From the NCBI GenBank assembly GCA_009363875.1, contig CM018695.1, forward strand, positions 42,819,150-42,883,149: a stretch of DNA of 64,000 nucleotides, read 5' to 3'. The position numbers and the translations under genes were made by a program. Below, piece after piece: positions 10,301 to 21,275 of the stretch (positions are counted from its first letter, which is position 1; each line of letters begins with the position of its first letter). The notes below the pieces were generated by a model that saw nothing but the letters and a program-made list of their open reading frames with translations, had not been told where the DNA came from and made no database searches. This DNA is from Mikania micrantha. Taxonomy: Eukaryota; Streptophyta; Magnoliopsida; Asterales; Asteraceae.

Positions 10301-13300
10301 GGCTGCTGAGTTATCACAGTACAGCTTCAATGGTCTAGAGATAGAGTTAACGACTTTGAGTCCAGCGATAAGGTTTCTCAACAACATTCCATGACAGGTT
10401 GCATTGTACACTGCAACATATTCAGCCATCATAGTTGAGGTTGTTGTCAGCTGCTGCTTATGACTCTTCCATGAGATCGGTCCGCCTGCTAACATAAAGA
10501 TGTACCCCGAAGTGGATTTCTTGTCATCTTTGCATTTAGCAAAGTCAGAATCAGAATAACCAACCACTTCCAATTTATCACTTCTCCTATAAGTCAGTTT
10601 GAAGTCCTTTGTCCCTTGAAGATATCTAAGTACTTTCTTAGCTGCTTTCCAGTGATCAAGGCCAGGATTAGTTTGATAACGGCCAAGCATTCCAGCAATG
10701 TAAGCGATATCAGGACGAGTACAGACTTGAGCATACATAAGGCTCCCGACTACTGATGCATAAGGTATCATTCTCATTTGCGTCTTTTCAGCCTCAGTCT
10801 TCGGACACTGAATGAACCGAAGACATCTCCTTTAACTACTGGAGCTACAGAGGGAGAGCAGTGTTGCATGTTATAGCGTGTGAGGACCTGATCAATGTAA
10901 GCCTTCTGAGATAAACCCAAAAGTCCATTGACTCTATCTCGGTGTATTTCGATGCCAATAACGTAAGAGGCCTCTCCGAGATCCTTCATGTCGAAATTAT
11001 GCGAAAGTAAGCGCTTCGACTCATGCAACATATCTAAGCTATTACTTGCCAGAAGAATGTCATCGACATAAAGGACAAGTATAGTAAAGTTGCTCACACT
11101 CATCTTGAGGTAGGTGCGTTGATCCACTTGATTCTTTAGGAAACCGTGCTTCTTCATCACTTCATCAAACTTTAGATACCATTGACGTGAGGCTTGCTTC
11201 AACCCGTATATGGATTTCTTTAGCTTGCAGACTAAATGCTCTTGACCTTCAGGCATGAAGCCCTCAGGCTGTTTCATGAACACGTCTTCATACAAGTCGC
11301 CGTTTAGGAAAGCAGTTTTGACGTCCATCTGATGCAGCTCTAAATCAAAATGAGCTACGAGGGCCATCACGATCCTTAAGGAATCTTTACGAGAGATGGG
11401 AGAAAAGGTCTCTTGATAGTCAATTCCTTCTTTCTGAGTGAAACCTTTTGCAACCAATCTTGCTTTGAAGCGTTCAATGTTCCTATTCGGATCCAGTTTT
11501 GTTTTGAACACCCATTTACATCCTACGGGTTTTACCCCGTTGGGTAATTCTACCAATTCCAAACATCGTTTTTCTTCATGGAATCAAGCTCATCAGTCAT
11601 AGCTATCTTCCATTCAGAAGACTGATCACTAGTAATGGCTTCATGATAAGAGGTAGGATCAGTAAACTTTCCGGCATCCATTTCAGCTTCAGTCAGGTAG
11701 GTTACATAATCATCAAAGTTAGTAGGCACTTTAGGCCTAGATGACCTCCTGAGCTGATTAGCGGGTTCAGCATGGCTGGTATTGTGTTGATGTTGATCAG
11801 ATGAGGTGCCTTCATTCTCGGTAACGTTTGGAGCAGTAGTGAGTCCTGATTGTGTCGGAGTAGGTGCAGTGAAGTTCGGAGTAGCATGGTGTACAAGAGG
11901 AGTAATCGGAGGTAAGTTAGTCGACGAGTGTCTCCCCCTGCGTCTTGTACTTCTTGCAAATTAGAGTCAGGATTTTCACTGCTCCCACTGACCTTTGAAT
12001 CCTCAAAGAAATGAGCATGCTTTTTTCTACAATTCGAGTGACATGGGTAGGACAATAGAATCTATAACCCTTTGAGTGATCAGGATACCCGATGAAGTAA
12101 CATGCAACAGTTTTCATGTCAAGCTTCTTTAAGAAGGGATTATAGAGTTTAGCTTCAGCAAGACAACCCCATACTTTCATATATCTAAGACTCGGTTTCC
12201 TTCCTGTCCAGAGTTCATAAGGAGTTTTAGGGACAGATTTCGAAGGAACTCTATTCAGTATATGAACTGCTGTCTTTAAGGCCTCGGTCCAGAAGAATGA
12301 GGGTAAATCTGAGTTGGCTAACATACTGCGCACCATGTTCATTAGGGTTCTATTTCTCCTTTCAGCAACACCATTTTGTTGAGGAGTACCGGGCATGGTG
12401 TATTGGTTCACGATCCCCTGACCTTTACAAAACTCATAAAATGGACCAGGAGCCTGACCCACATCAGTATGTCTACCATAATATTCACCTCCTCTATCTG
12501 ATCTGACAACTTTTATTTTAAGATTTAGTTGATTTTCAACTTCAGTTTTATAATCTTTAAAAGTTGTAAGTGATTCAGATTTGTCCTTGATTAGATACAA
12601 GTACATGTAACGAGAATAATCATCAATGAAAGTGATAAATGAAGTATGTCCAGTTATTCCAGCAATGGTGTAAGGGCCACTAATGTCGGTGTGAATAATT
12701 TCTAATAAATTAAAACTCCGAGTGGCACCTTTCTTAGTTTCTGTTGTCATTTTGCCTTAAAGGCATTTGACACATGTTCCAAAATCGGTGAAATCAAGAA
12801 AAGGTAAAACTTCATCCTTCACGAGTCGAGATAAGCGATCTCGTGAAGCCTAAACGTTGATGCCACAACATGGATGAAGTTTCTAAGTCTCTTTTTCTTT
12901 TAGTCTTTGTTGAGTTCTCATTAATGTTATATGATAACAAAGACTTAGAGAAATCATCATCTAGTTCTAACTTATAAAGACCACCATCCAAAAGACCAGT
13001 ACCAAATACTTGAGAATTAGAACTAATAGTAAGTCTGCCATTACCATGAGAAACATAAAAACCATCCATGTCTAACTTTGGTCCTGATACAAGATTCCTA
13101 GAAATTTCAGGAATATATAAGGTATCATAAAGTTTAATACATAGACCGGTTTTCATTATTAATTCTAAGGTTCCCACGGCAGCAACGGATAGTTCCTTTC
13201 CATCCCCAAGCTTAAGGGTTCTTTGGTTTCTTTCCAGCCTCCGGATTTTAAGGAATCCCTGAGTAGAATTGGTCACATGAACCATAGAACCAGAGTCAAA

Positions 13301-16300
13301 CCACCAAGTATTAGTTTGAACATTTAAATTAAAGGGCTCAATTATCATATTAAGATGATTACCTCTCTTAGCCAGCCATTCCTTGAAGTCAGGGCAATCT
13401 TTCTGCTTATGTCCTACCTTTCGGCAGAACTTGCAGTAAGGCTTGCCATTGGAATTGTTAGAGCTGGAAGATGCACCTGCATTGGACTTAGGGACTTTAG
13501 AAGCTTCCCTATTAGTATTGTTCTTCCTTTTCTTCGAACCAGTGGCCATCAGGTAAGCAACATCGGGTTTCTCGAGCTTCTGACGCTCTTCCTCTTGTAC
13601 GCACATGGCAATCAACTCGTTCATCAACCACTTCTCTTTCTGAGTGTTGTAGTTGATTTTGAAAGCCTCATAAGATGCAGGAAGAGAAGTCATAATGAAG
13701 TGGACCAAGAAACCGTCACTGATCTCCATGTCTAATCCCTTAAGTTTACGGGCCATGTCGTTCATCATCATGATATGCTCACGAATGCCACTGATCCCGT
13801 CATACTTCGTAGACACCAATTTCATGATTAGGGTGCTGGCATGTGCCTTGGAGGTTCCTTTGAATTGCTCCTCCACAGCAGTAAGGTAAGCTTTAGCATT
13901 AGCCAAATCAGGAATTGCTTCTCTGATGATTGGGCTAATAGAGTTCTTGATAAACATGAGCGCCATCCTATTAGCCTTCTCCCATTTCTCATAAAGCAGC
14001 TTAGCTTCAGCAGTGCTCTTGTCAGTAAGGGCAGGAGGTGCAGGTTCTCTCAGGGCGTAGTCGAACTCAGTAATCCCAAGGGTCAGCATCAGTGAATCTT
14101 TCCAGGCAGAGTAGTTGGCACCAGTAAGGGTTTCAATTCCCATATTGGGAGCTATGAATCCGATTAGATGAGAAAGAGTAATATACTAAGGCTATAGAAG
14201 AACTTAGAGTGATCTATGGGGTAACTTAGATCTAAGGCAGGCATATATAAGGACCATTATAGTAATGAAGCTGTGATAAAGAGTCTACTATAACATCAAA
14301 TTAATAGACTAGATTAGGTTCTACTTAAACAAATGGGTTTCACTTTGGTTAATAACCATTTATTTAAGCATTAGGAACAATTTAGTTAGAAAATAAAATG
14401 TGCATTAGGAATGTAACACATCACCTTTGGGCAGAAGTGAGACATTTTGTAAGCATTATGCACATGTTAAGTTTGCAAACATATATGTAACACATCACCT
14501 TTGGGCAGAAGTGAAACATACATGCTTTAAGGCAAAATGATGTCATGTGAATATCTAATGTTTAATGATATACACAAGTAAGTGATAATGCTTAATAAGA
14601 CTCAAATAATAAGATGTAACACATCACTTTTGGGCAGAAGTGAAACACTTGTTACTAAGTTTAAGCTGATTTTGTATATAAAGGTTTTGTAAAACATAAT
14701 AGTTTAAGGTTTTAACAAAACAAGTTAATTTATCTCTTAGCCCCCTGATTCACGGATCGAACTCAGCGGTGAGTTCGCCGGGGTTCAGGGCGGGGCCCCG
14801 GAAAAATTTTTTGGTTAAGTGTTCGTACACGAAATTTACTGTTTACGAAGTTAGTAATGTTCTCGAAAATAGTTACGTATTCGAAAATAGTTATGTTCTC
14901 GAAAATCATTATGTATTCGAAAATAGTTATGCGTTTCGAGTACTCTTAGATTTTCGAGTACACTAAGATTTTCGAGTACAATTTGATTTTTCGAGAACAC
15001 TATGATTTCGTGAACTTATAAAAATTTCGACTACTCTTAAAAATTTCGTGAACTTAAAATTTCGAGTACACTAAAATTTCGTGAACTCCAAAATTTCGAG
15101 TACCCTAAGTTTAAAAGTAATTTCGAGTAAGTTAAAATTTCGAGTACAATCAAATTCGAGTACTATTAAAAACGTGTACATTAATTTCGAATACGTTTAA
15201 GTCCGAAATTTTTAGGTTTACGAAAAACGCACCAGATTCACGTTTTTGACGAAAAACGAACCAGTTTTAAGGTTTTTCGAAAAAACGACCCACTATTCAT
15301 ACTCGTTTTTGTAAAACGTTTTTATATTTTGTATCAATTTCGCGATTAGGAATCGATTAAACAACATATTGCTCTGATTCCACATGTTGGATCGATTCCT
15401 TTGGTTTAGATGTAAACATGAATACGAAAACAGTAATGAAATAGAGATTAGATGAAACCTGTGAATCCAGTGAACGCGTTGTTGATTCCAGACATGATTC
15501 CTGAGAGATGACGATCCAATTGGGTTCCCGTTTAGGGTGTGTGGTGAGGATGGAGTTAGATGAGATGGCTCGGTTATGGAGTCACGAATTTCTCTTAGGG
15601 TGAGGAGAAATCGTTTTGTGATGATGTTAAGAGAATGTGAGTAACCTTTGATTAGGAGCCATTAGTCTCTATTTATACACCCAAGGAGAAACCCTAATTA
15701 GGATAAATTAGAATAATTACGTCCATCAAATAATTATCTATCTGTTAGGGGTATTTAGGTAATTGATCTTATTTAATTAAATAATCATGAGGGCCATATT
15801 TAATTATTTAGTCTTACATTAAAAATGTGTTTAAAACTGCAAAATACATGAACACACACTCAAGAACACACATACATACACGTACCCTAGAATACAAAAC
15901 TTTTCAACATGCTGAATCCTGCATAACCCATAAAGAGACGGACATTTTTAAAACCAAAAGCATGTTAAAAAGTGTCTTATGTTGCAGGCCCAGAAAGCAA
16001 AACATGTAGAAAAGATTTAAGGAAAATAAACTTGATTGTGCAGAGTCAAAAGGCAAAAAAGCAAGTCAAGACTGAGAATTTAAAACAACACACATTCAAG
16101 AACACATGCTCATACCCGAATATACAACTTTTTTTTACATACACTTTCTTAAGAGCAAAAGCACGTTATAATGTGTCTAATTTTGTACACCCAGAAAGCA
16201 AAAACATGTTACAAAAAAAGAAAATACTTAATTGTGCAGAGTCAAAAGGCAAAAAAGCAAGTCAAACTTGAGAAATTAACTCTCCAAAATCCCATAAACT

Positions 16301-17161
16301 TTTTAATATTTTTAACTACAAACTCACACCCTCTAAAGCTTCTTCTAAATCTAATTATTTGTACTCCTAAATCTATATTATTTGTCTTGGAATTAACAAT
16401 CAATCATTTGGAAGGCGCATCCTTATAACACCTTGGCAGCATAAACCATCTAATAAAAGGCAAACCCGGTCACAAATCATATATTATAGTTAATTTCTTG
16501 CATTCCCCCTTACCAGACTAGGCAATCGTACATGTTTCTTCTCTTATATTATAGTTACACTTTCTTTACTTTATTGTCTTGTATAGATTACTGACTTGAG
16601 CGTCGGAGTGTCTGGTAACCCGAGCACTCTAAAGCTTGGAACGTTTTAACTGGATAACAAAACCTGACCCGAATTTGGTTACCTCAACATTTATAAATCC
16701 CTATAATTTGGTGAGAGAGCTTATATATTTCACATTTGTTGCTCATACACCATGTGACATACTTGTAATAATTTCACCCATTAGCCATTGCAAAATCCAT
16801 ATAAATACCTACCTGCATGAGCAGAAAGCCCAGAAGACCTTTTAGTAAGAATCACGCGGAGACCATCATCATTGTTTCCCTGAAAAAGGCAAATCAAAAC
16901 AGCAGCTCTGTTGGGGTTGAACTTTTCCGGCGGTTGATTACCGGAAGATTCAGTAAAACCCACATGAGAAACAGAAACCTCTTTATCGGTATCTAGCTCC
17001 GGCGGCTTGAAGAGGCGGAGCTGCTGAGCTAACACCGCTAGCCTCGATGAAATCGAATTGCTGTTGTTGATGCTACCCATGCTGTTGATTCTAGATGGTG
17101 AAACAGAGAGAAATGATGGTGATGGTATTGAAATTAACAGCTTTCTGATTAGAAACAGCAT
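7172..17161 (-). CDS. Nudix hydrolase, probable mitochondrial coenzyme A diphosphatase (four exons)
   Basis: Exons join 16813-17161, 8335-8477, 7495-7614 and 7172-7396 (837 bases, 278 aa plus stop). All three introns are GT...AG and phases match. The product carries the CoA-pyrophosphatase motif LTKRSSGLSAHAGEVSLPGG at about residues 103-122, overlapping a complete Nudix box (G-x5-E-x7-REAKEEIGL). That box binds the metal ions that cleave the diphosphate of CoA or its derivatives. The rest (VAPVIGLL, FDAPLEMFLKDEN, MIWGLTAGILIRAA) follows the plant NUDT15/NUDT22 pattern and length. The N-terminus (MLFLIRKLLIS...) looks like an organelle targeting peptide; a start at Met28 would give a cytosolic form. 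A 6.5 kb Copia element occupies most of intron 1, in the same orientation. The substrate is inferred from family knowledge; intactness is seen in the sequence. Confidence 0.9.
7495..7614 (-). CDS. Nudix gene exon 3
   Basis: The acceptor tttgcag ends at 7615. Exactly 40 codons encode HLLRVAPVIGLLSDRNAF and on to FDAPLEMFLK. The donor gtgttt starts at 7494. Intron 2 (7615-8334) contains no element that I recognise. Confidence 0.9.
8335..8477 (-). CDS. Nudix gene exon 2 (Nudix box)
   Basis: The acceptor tatag lies just upstream of 8477. The exon completes the Gly codon and encodes EVSLPGGKAEEDDVDD followed by the REAKEEIGL half of the Nudix box, then EPFLSK. The donor gtacat follows at 8329-8334. 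The exon is 143 bases, restoring phase 0 for exon 3. Confidence 0.9.
8631..8858. repeat. Perfect 114 bp tandem duplication in Nudix intron 1
   Basis: The 114-base unit at 8631-8744 is repeated at 8745-8858. I find no difference between the two copies when reading them side by side, so the duplication is recent or recently homogenised. It lies about 150 bases from exon 2, upstream in the gene's sense. Confidence 0.9.
9338..9771 (-). repeat. Copia element 3' LTR
   Basis: This is the left LTR on the plus strand and the 3' LTR in element orientation. It starts tgttggatcg and ends cttaca. The inner border is followed by ttctcccatttgg, whose complement gives the short purine-rich polypurine tract. 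Confidence 0.92.
10085..14143 (-). pseudogene. Copia gag-pol polyprotein, frameshifted
   Basis: The order along the minus strand is: gag with a UBN2-type core and zinc knuckle CKFCRKVGHKQKDC, protease WWFDSGS, integrase (HTDISGPY, RSDRGGEYYG, QNGVAERRN), RT with LYVDDILL, and RNase H with GYSDSDFAKC. A frameshift near 12840 breaks the start of integrase, a stop lies between 12750 and 12812, integrase and RT are separated by frame changes at 11562-11917, and RT and RNase H overlap out of frame at 10774-10777. The catalytic residues I can check are present. The coding parts face the same way as the Nudix gene. Confidence 0.9.
14409..14650 (-). repeat. Threefold direct repeat in the Copia leader
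   Basis: The phrase gtaacacatcacctttgggc followed by agaagtga occurs three times, near 14412, 14487 and 14617, each about 30 bases long and nearly identical. It lies between the gag start and the TTCGAGTAC-rich block, in the 5' untranslated leader. Its role is unknown. Confidence 0.85.
14815..15240 (-). repeat. Clustered TTCGAGTAC / GTACACGAA motifs in the Copia leader
   Basis: Within about 420 bases there are more than fifteen variants of ttcgagtac, ttcgtgaac, tcgaaaatagttatg and gtacacgaaatt at short, irregular spacing. The block sits between the primer binding site and gag. Such dense repetition in a leader suggests a cis signal or replication slippage; I cannot tell which. Confidence 0.8.
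15371..15382 (-). other. Primer binding site of the Copia element
   Basis: On the minus strand this reads TGGAATCAGAGC, two bases inside the right LTR. It matches the 3' end complement of initiator tRNA-Met (TGGTATCAGAGC) with one mismatch. Confidence 0.85.
15385..15818 (-). repeat. Copia element 5' LTR
   Basis: This is the 434-base partner of 9338-9771. All differences I found between the two are transitions (C/T or G/A), the pattern expected from deamination of methylated cytosine. It ends CA at 15818, followed by the TTAAA duplication. Confidence 0.92.
15840..16290. repeat. Imperfect tandem repeat of about 240 bp in Nudix intron 1
   Basis: Two units (about 15840-16083 and 16084-16290) share the order cacattcaagaacaca, cagaaagcaaaacatgt, then gtgcagagtcaaaaggcaaa and aagcaagtcaa. 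Their divergence shows that the duplication is much older than the 114 bp one at the other side of the intron. Confidence 0.75.
16813..17161 (-). CDS. Nudix gene exon 1
   Basis: This exon encodes the putative targeting peptide, the SSRLAVLAQQLRLFKPPELD region typical of this subfamily, and RAAVLICLFQG..LRVILTKRSSGLSAHAG. It ends after the first base of a Gly codon, with donor gtaggt at 16807-16812. Confidence 0.9.
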
Positions 17162-18070
17162 GGAACTGGAAATTATTAGGTTTTAACAGGAAATACCAAA
17201 ATTTGGAAGATTGTGTTCTTGAGTCGTTCAAAAAAAAATTAACAAAAAAATCTGTTCAATAAATAGCCTATGAATTGTCTGATGATTTAATAAATAAACA
17301 AACATTAACAAAAAATCTGTTTGTTTAGGTAAATAAACGAATATAAACATATATTTTGTTAGGTAATAAATTCGCTTATGTTTGTTTTGGTTCTTTTATT
17401 ACGTTTATTAGTTAGATTTGTTTTATATTCTTAAATTTTGAAATTTTATTTATTGTCATAGCATTTAAATCATATTATTATAAATATAGTTATTTGAAAT
17501 ATATATCTTGTAATTTGTAACTAAAATATTTGATATATTGGTTTAAGATAATTCAATTACGATTATTATTTATAACTTTTACTTTGTTTTAGATGATTAT
17601 ATTTTTATTTTTACATGAAGAGTTTACCATTATTTTTATGTAAGATGATTATATATAATGTTTGAGATTGATAGTGTTGATTTTTATTTTTTAAATAGTA
17701 TATGATCGTTTGTGTTCTTTAAACGATAACTTTAAGTAAGGGACTTCTTTGGAACAGTTTTTCTATCCCGATTAGCATAGAGGTAAGGTTTGTCTTCGTC
17801 CTTCCCCTCAAACCCTACTGAATAGTGGTAATGTACCATGTAATTTTGTTTGTTTGTTTGTTTAAGGCTCGTTTGCGTTCGTGAACAAGTTCGATTCCTT
17901 AATGAACGACACGAACAAAAAATTTTGTTCATTTATTATTTGTGAACAAGTTAAATTTGTTAACAAATGAATATGAACAATGTCTCATTCGTGCTCATTT
18001 AGTTCGTTTACCGCCCTATTTATATCTAATTTATTTTTAATAGTAACATGTTACTCTAAATATTAGTTAA
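17162..18070. other. Upstream region of the Nudix gene, no other gene
   Basis: The promoter and 5' UTR of the Nudix gene must lie here, next to 17162, but I see no convincing TATA box. The stretch 17290-18010 is AT-rich with repeated aacaaac and gttcgtgaacaagttcg phrases (17870-18010) typical of dispersed plant repeats; its ends could not be fixed. Confidence 0.45.
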
Positions 18071-18106
18071 CTAGGTTAAAAACCCGTGTGAAACACGGGT
18101 CGAATA

Positions 18107-18156
<50 letters not shown>
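18107..18156. repeat. (TA)n microsatellite near the Helitron terminus
   Basis: This is a nearly pure TA run beside the Helitron hairpin. Confidence 0.85.
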
Positions 18157-18162
<6 letters not shown>

Positions 18163-19402
18163 TTAATAATTATTAATACAAATTTAATAATTATAAAACA
18201 ATATTCAGTTCAGTTATTTAAAAATTATAAATAATATTATTTTCACATTAATTATCTGCAAGATATGTATTAGCTATAAAATATTGAAATGTAAGCAAAT
18301 TATGAAGGATTTGTCTTTATGGTGTATAATTCTAAAACAATAAATATCTAACAAAAAATAAGACAATAAATACTCTAAATATACAAACTAAAGTGCTTAA
18401 ATTCATGTGATTCTCTTAACTATAGTTTTTTCTATGTTTATTCTTTTTAGCATATATGTTATAAATGAAGTTTAGACATTTATAAATAAAGGTTACGCAT
18501 GCTCTGCACTAAAACCTTCATTTCATTGATACAAAAATTTGGGATTTCTTACTATTCCTGCTTTTGATGTAAAAGTAGTAATCAAATTAAACCAAATCAC
18601 AACAAAAACACACATTAAAATAATTCAAAAAAAATCATATATTCTTACCATATTTGAACTCTTTCATGCAAAACTCCATTGTCATAACATCAAGAGTATA
18701 TCAGATCAATCAACAATTTACAAATCTCGTGGTTATACATATAACTATGCCAATAATCAATAACACCACAAACATTTTCAGATTAAATGTAAAACATCAA
18801 CGAAATCTATAAAATGAAACAAAAGAACCACAAATACCATATAATAGATATCATTGATCTAGTTTCCAAATATCCATTTTTGAACAATCAATTTACCTTA
18901 CTGCAATTTCATATCATCTTGGAAATTGACCCATCAAAGATGCCAATCTCACCACCAATCTCTTTGCTAATCTTAGCATTACTCTATAAAACTCTTTTCG
19001 TAGTTCTTGTCCATCTAGATATCATACTTATCGTTGATGATTTAATTTTCAAAAAAATATTGGATAAAAGATTACAGATATTTGACAATAGATAAGTAAA
19101 GATGTATCAGGACAAGTGGTCAATAATAGACTCAATTTTTTCTTTCCAGATTAGTGCCTCGTAGATGTTGAAAGTTTCCATGTAAAATAGCAAGGAAAAG
19201 TTGTACGCAATTTCAAATAAAAATAAAAATTGAGTTGCATCTATTAATAGCGCAACTTTACGGCCAACATAATACTATACAACACATGTCATCCTTAAAA
19301 AGAACATAAAAACAAAAGCATGTTCAAGTGACAAAACATCAACAATTCATAACTATTTAAAGTGACACCGAATAAGAAGAAGAAGATGATGAAGAGAACA
19401 TT

Positions 19403-19683
19403 TGTTGGATAATTACCGAATGATTCGTAAATACAAGTCGGTATTTCCGGATTATAATGAATTATATTTGACTTTTAAATGTTAATTTAGATAAGTCTTG
19501 TTCTAGATTAAAAGATAGAGTCGAGTATATAGACTAATAAGTTTCTTGTTTATCAAGTAAAGATTGCCTATAAATGCATCTACCGGATTGTGGTACGATC
19601 ATGTTTTGAGAATTTGTTTTTGAGTTATTTTTTAGATTAATTGAAAGAATTATTTTCAATTACAAAGTGTGTTTAAACCTTGA
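19403..19683 (+). repeat. 5' LTR of the split Copia element
   Basis: It starts tgttggataattaccgaa and ends aaaccttga. It is about 96% identical by eye to the right LTR at 36790-37071. The region around 19567-19600 (cctataaatgcatctacc) carries a TATA-like box in plus orientation. Confidence 0.85.
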
Positions 19684-19685
19684 AT

Positions 19686-19698
19686 TGGTATCAGAGTC
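19686..19698 (+). other. Primer binding site of the split Copia element
   Basis: The sequence tggtatcagagtc matches the initiator tRNA-Met complement and lies directly after the 5' LTR. Confidence 0.85.
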
Positions 19699-19752
19699 GG
19701 TTCAAGTTTCTTTAAACACAAAACAGGGATTGGCGAAGCTCTCTTAACAAAG

Positions 19753-20710
19753 ATGGCAGAAGGAGAAGTTGTTGGAAACGTAGCACCAGCAAAAGAGACG
19801 AATGCCGCATCTTTGTCGTGCCCCATGCTGAATAAAACGAACTACACGATCGGGTCCATGCGATTACGAGCAATATTCAATGTTCATGGCGTCTGGGAAC
19901 AAATCGAATCAGGCACGAACTTGGATGCAAAGAAAAATCACATGGCAATCGCTTTGTTGTTCCAATCCGTACCGAAGAACAATTGTTGCAAATCGGGAAT
20001 CTAGGAACCGCAAAAGAGATGTGGGATGCATTAAAATCCAGGAATCTAAGCGCAGATCGTGTCCGAGAGGCAAGGCTGCAAACGCTGATGTATGAGTTTG
20101 AAGCTTTGAAGATGAAGGATCCGTTTACTGTTGACGACTTTGCTATAAAACTCTCAGGTTTTGCTTCTAAGGCCACCACGTTGGAAGGTGCGATGGACGA
20201 GCAAAAGTTGGTCAAGAAGTTTCTGAATGGAAAAGTAGATTTTGGTGATAACTTATGTGTCGGAATAGAAGGCAAAGGATCAATCCTATTCAAGAGTAAA
20301 GACGGGGAACACCGGCTGCTAACCGATGTTTATTACTTACCCAAGTTAAAGAGTAATATAATAAGCCTTGGGTAGGCAACCGAGGCAGGTTACAAGGTGG
20401 TTATGGAGAATGACACGCCACTCGTTTATGTCCGATCAAGGAGATTGATGATGAAAGTAGCACGTTCCAAGAATCGACTCTACAAGATATCACTCACGAT
20501 AGATTCGCCAGATTGTCTGATGGCAAGGCTCGATGATCCATCCTGGCTTTGGCACGCGAGGATGGGCCACCTCAATTTTGAAGCTCTAAAACAGCTAAGC
20601 ATGAAGAACATGGTACGTGAAATCCCAAAGATTATACATTCAACTAATGTTTGTGACTCTTGTCAGTTAGGAAAACAAACAAGACTGCCCTTCCCAGATG
20701 CATCCACAAG
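19753..20710 (+). pseudogene. Copia gag, protease remnant and start of integrase
   Basis: Gag starts MAEGEVVGNVAPAKET and has a frameshift near 19975. At about 20228 the gag frame (KKFLNG) jumps straight to protease-end sequence (IEGKGSILFKSKDG), showing an internal deletion that removed the gag C-terminus, zinc knuckle and protease active site. A TAG replaces a Gln codon after NIISLG near 20373. The integrase zinc-binding part follows (LWHARMGHLNF..CDSCQLGKQ) and is cut off after LPFPDAS, at the junction with the nested LTR. Confidence 0.85.
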
Positions 20711-20758
20711 TATTTTTGGAAGATAGGGTTGATCGAAGCATGCAGGTCCAAAAATACT
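20709..20758. repeat. 12 bp inverted repeat at the insertion junction
   Basis: The sequence agtatttttgga (20709-20720) is the exact reverse complement of tccaaaaatact (20747-20758). It sits where the Copia integrase frame ends and foreign sequence starts. Confidence 0.8.
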
Positions 20759-20903
20759 AGGTCCTCTATCTGACATCCTAGTCCAAAAGTAATAACTCCT
20801 TATTTGACCTTGTTCGTCACCTAAGAAGTCATGCAAAAAGATCAAGTCAACACATGGTTGGTGAGTTCATGTAGTTTTATAAAATGAGTTTAAATAACCT
20901 TTT

Positions 20904-21275
20904 GAATGACAACCTTAACATCGCCATTAACCACCTATACCATCTAGTTCAATATGCTTATATATAGGGCATATGTAGGGTCGAACTTACCGCCCGCCCA
21001 GCCACCGTCCCACGACATACCAAACCACATGATATATTGTTCCTGGTGATAATTAAGCGTGTCATCCCACATCATTGATTCCATAACATTTGATTACCCT
21101 GAACAATGTTTACCTTGATCCCCCGAAATGACAACCTTAACCTCATCAACGACCACCTATACTATCCAATCAAGTATGCTTATATATGAGGCATATGTAG
21201 GGGACAAGCCCCAGCCACCGTCCCACCACATACCGGACTGCTTAGCATATTGTCGTTAATGATAATTAAGCGTTT
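20904..21275. repeat. Imperfect tandem repeat of about 220 bp
   Basis: Two units share gaatgacaaccttaac, atatgcttatatat, gcatatgtaggg, cagccaccgtccca and gataattaagcgt in the same order, starting near 20904 and 21124. It lies inside the presumed truncated LTR. Confidence 0.75.

Larger units (their letters stand above)
9338..15818 (-). mobile_element. Copia LTR retrotransposon in intron 1 of the Nudix gene
   Basis: This is a 6481 bp element with LTRs at 9338-9771 and 15385-15818 (both TG...CA) and target duplication TTAAA at 9333-9337 and 15819-15823. The primer binding site follows the right LTR and the polyprotein reads on the minus strand in the Copia order gag, protease, integrase, RT, RNase H. 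The LTRs differ at about eight places in 434 bases, so the insertion is fairly young. I do not assign it to a named Copia lineage. Its frames are broken, so it is not autonomous. Confidence 0.92.

Noticed and set aside
13355..13735. Plus-strand frame of 126 codons
   Set aside because: It is antisense to the gag zinc-knuckle region of the Copia element and has no recognisable motif.
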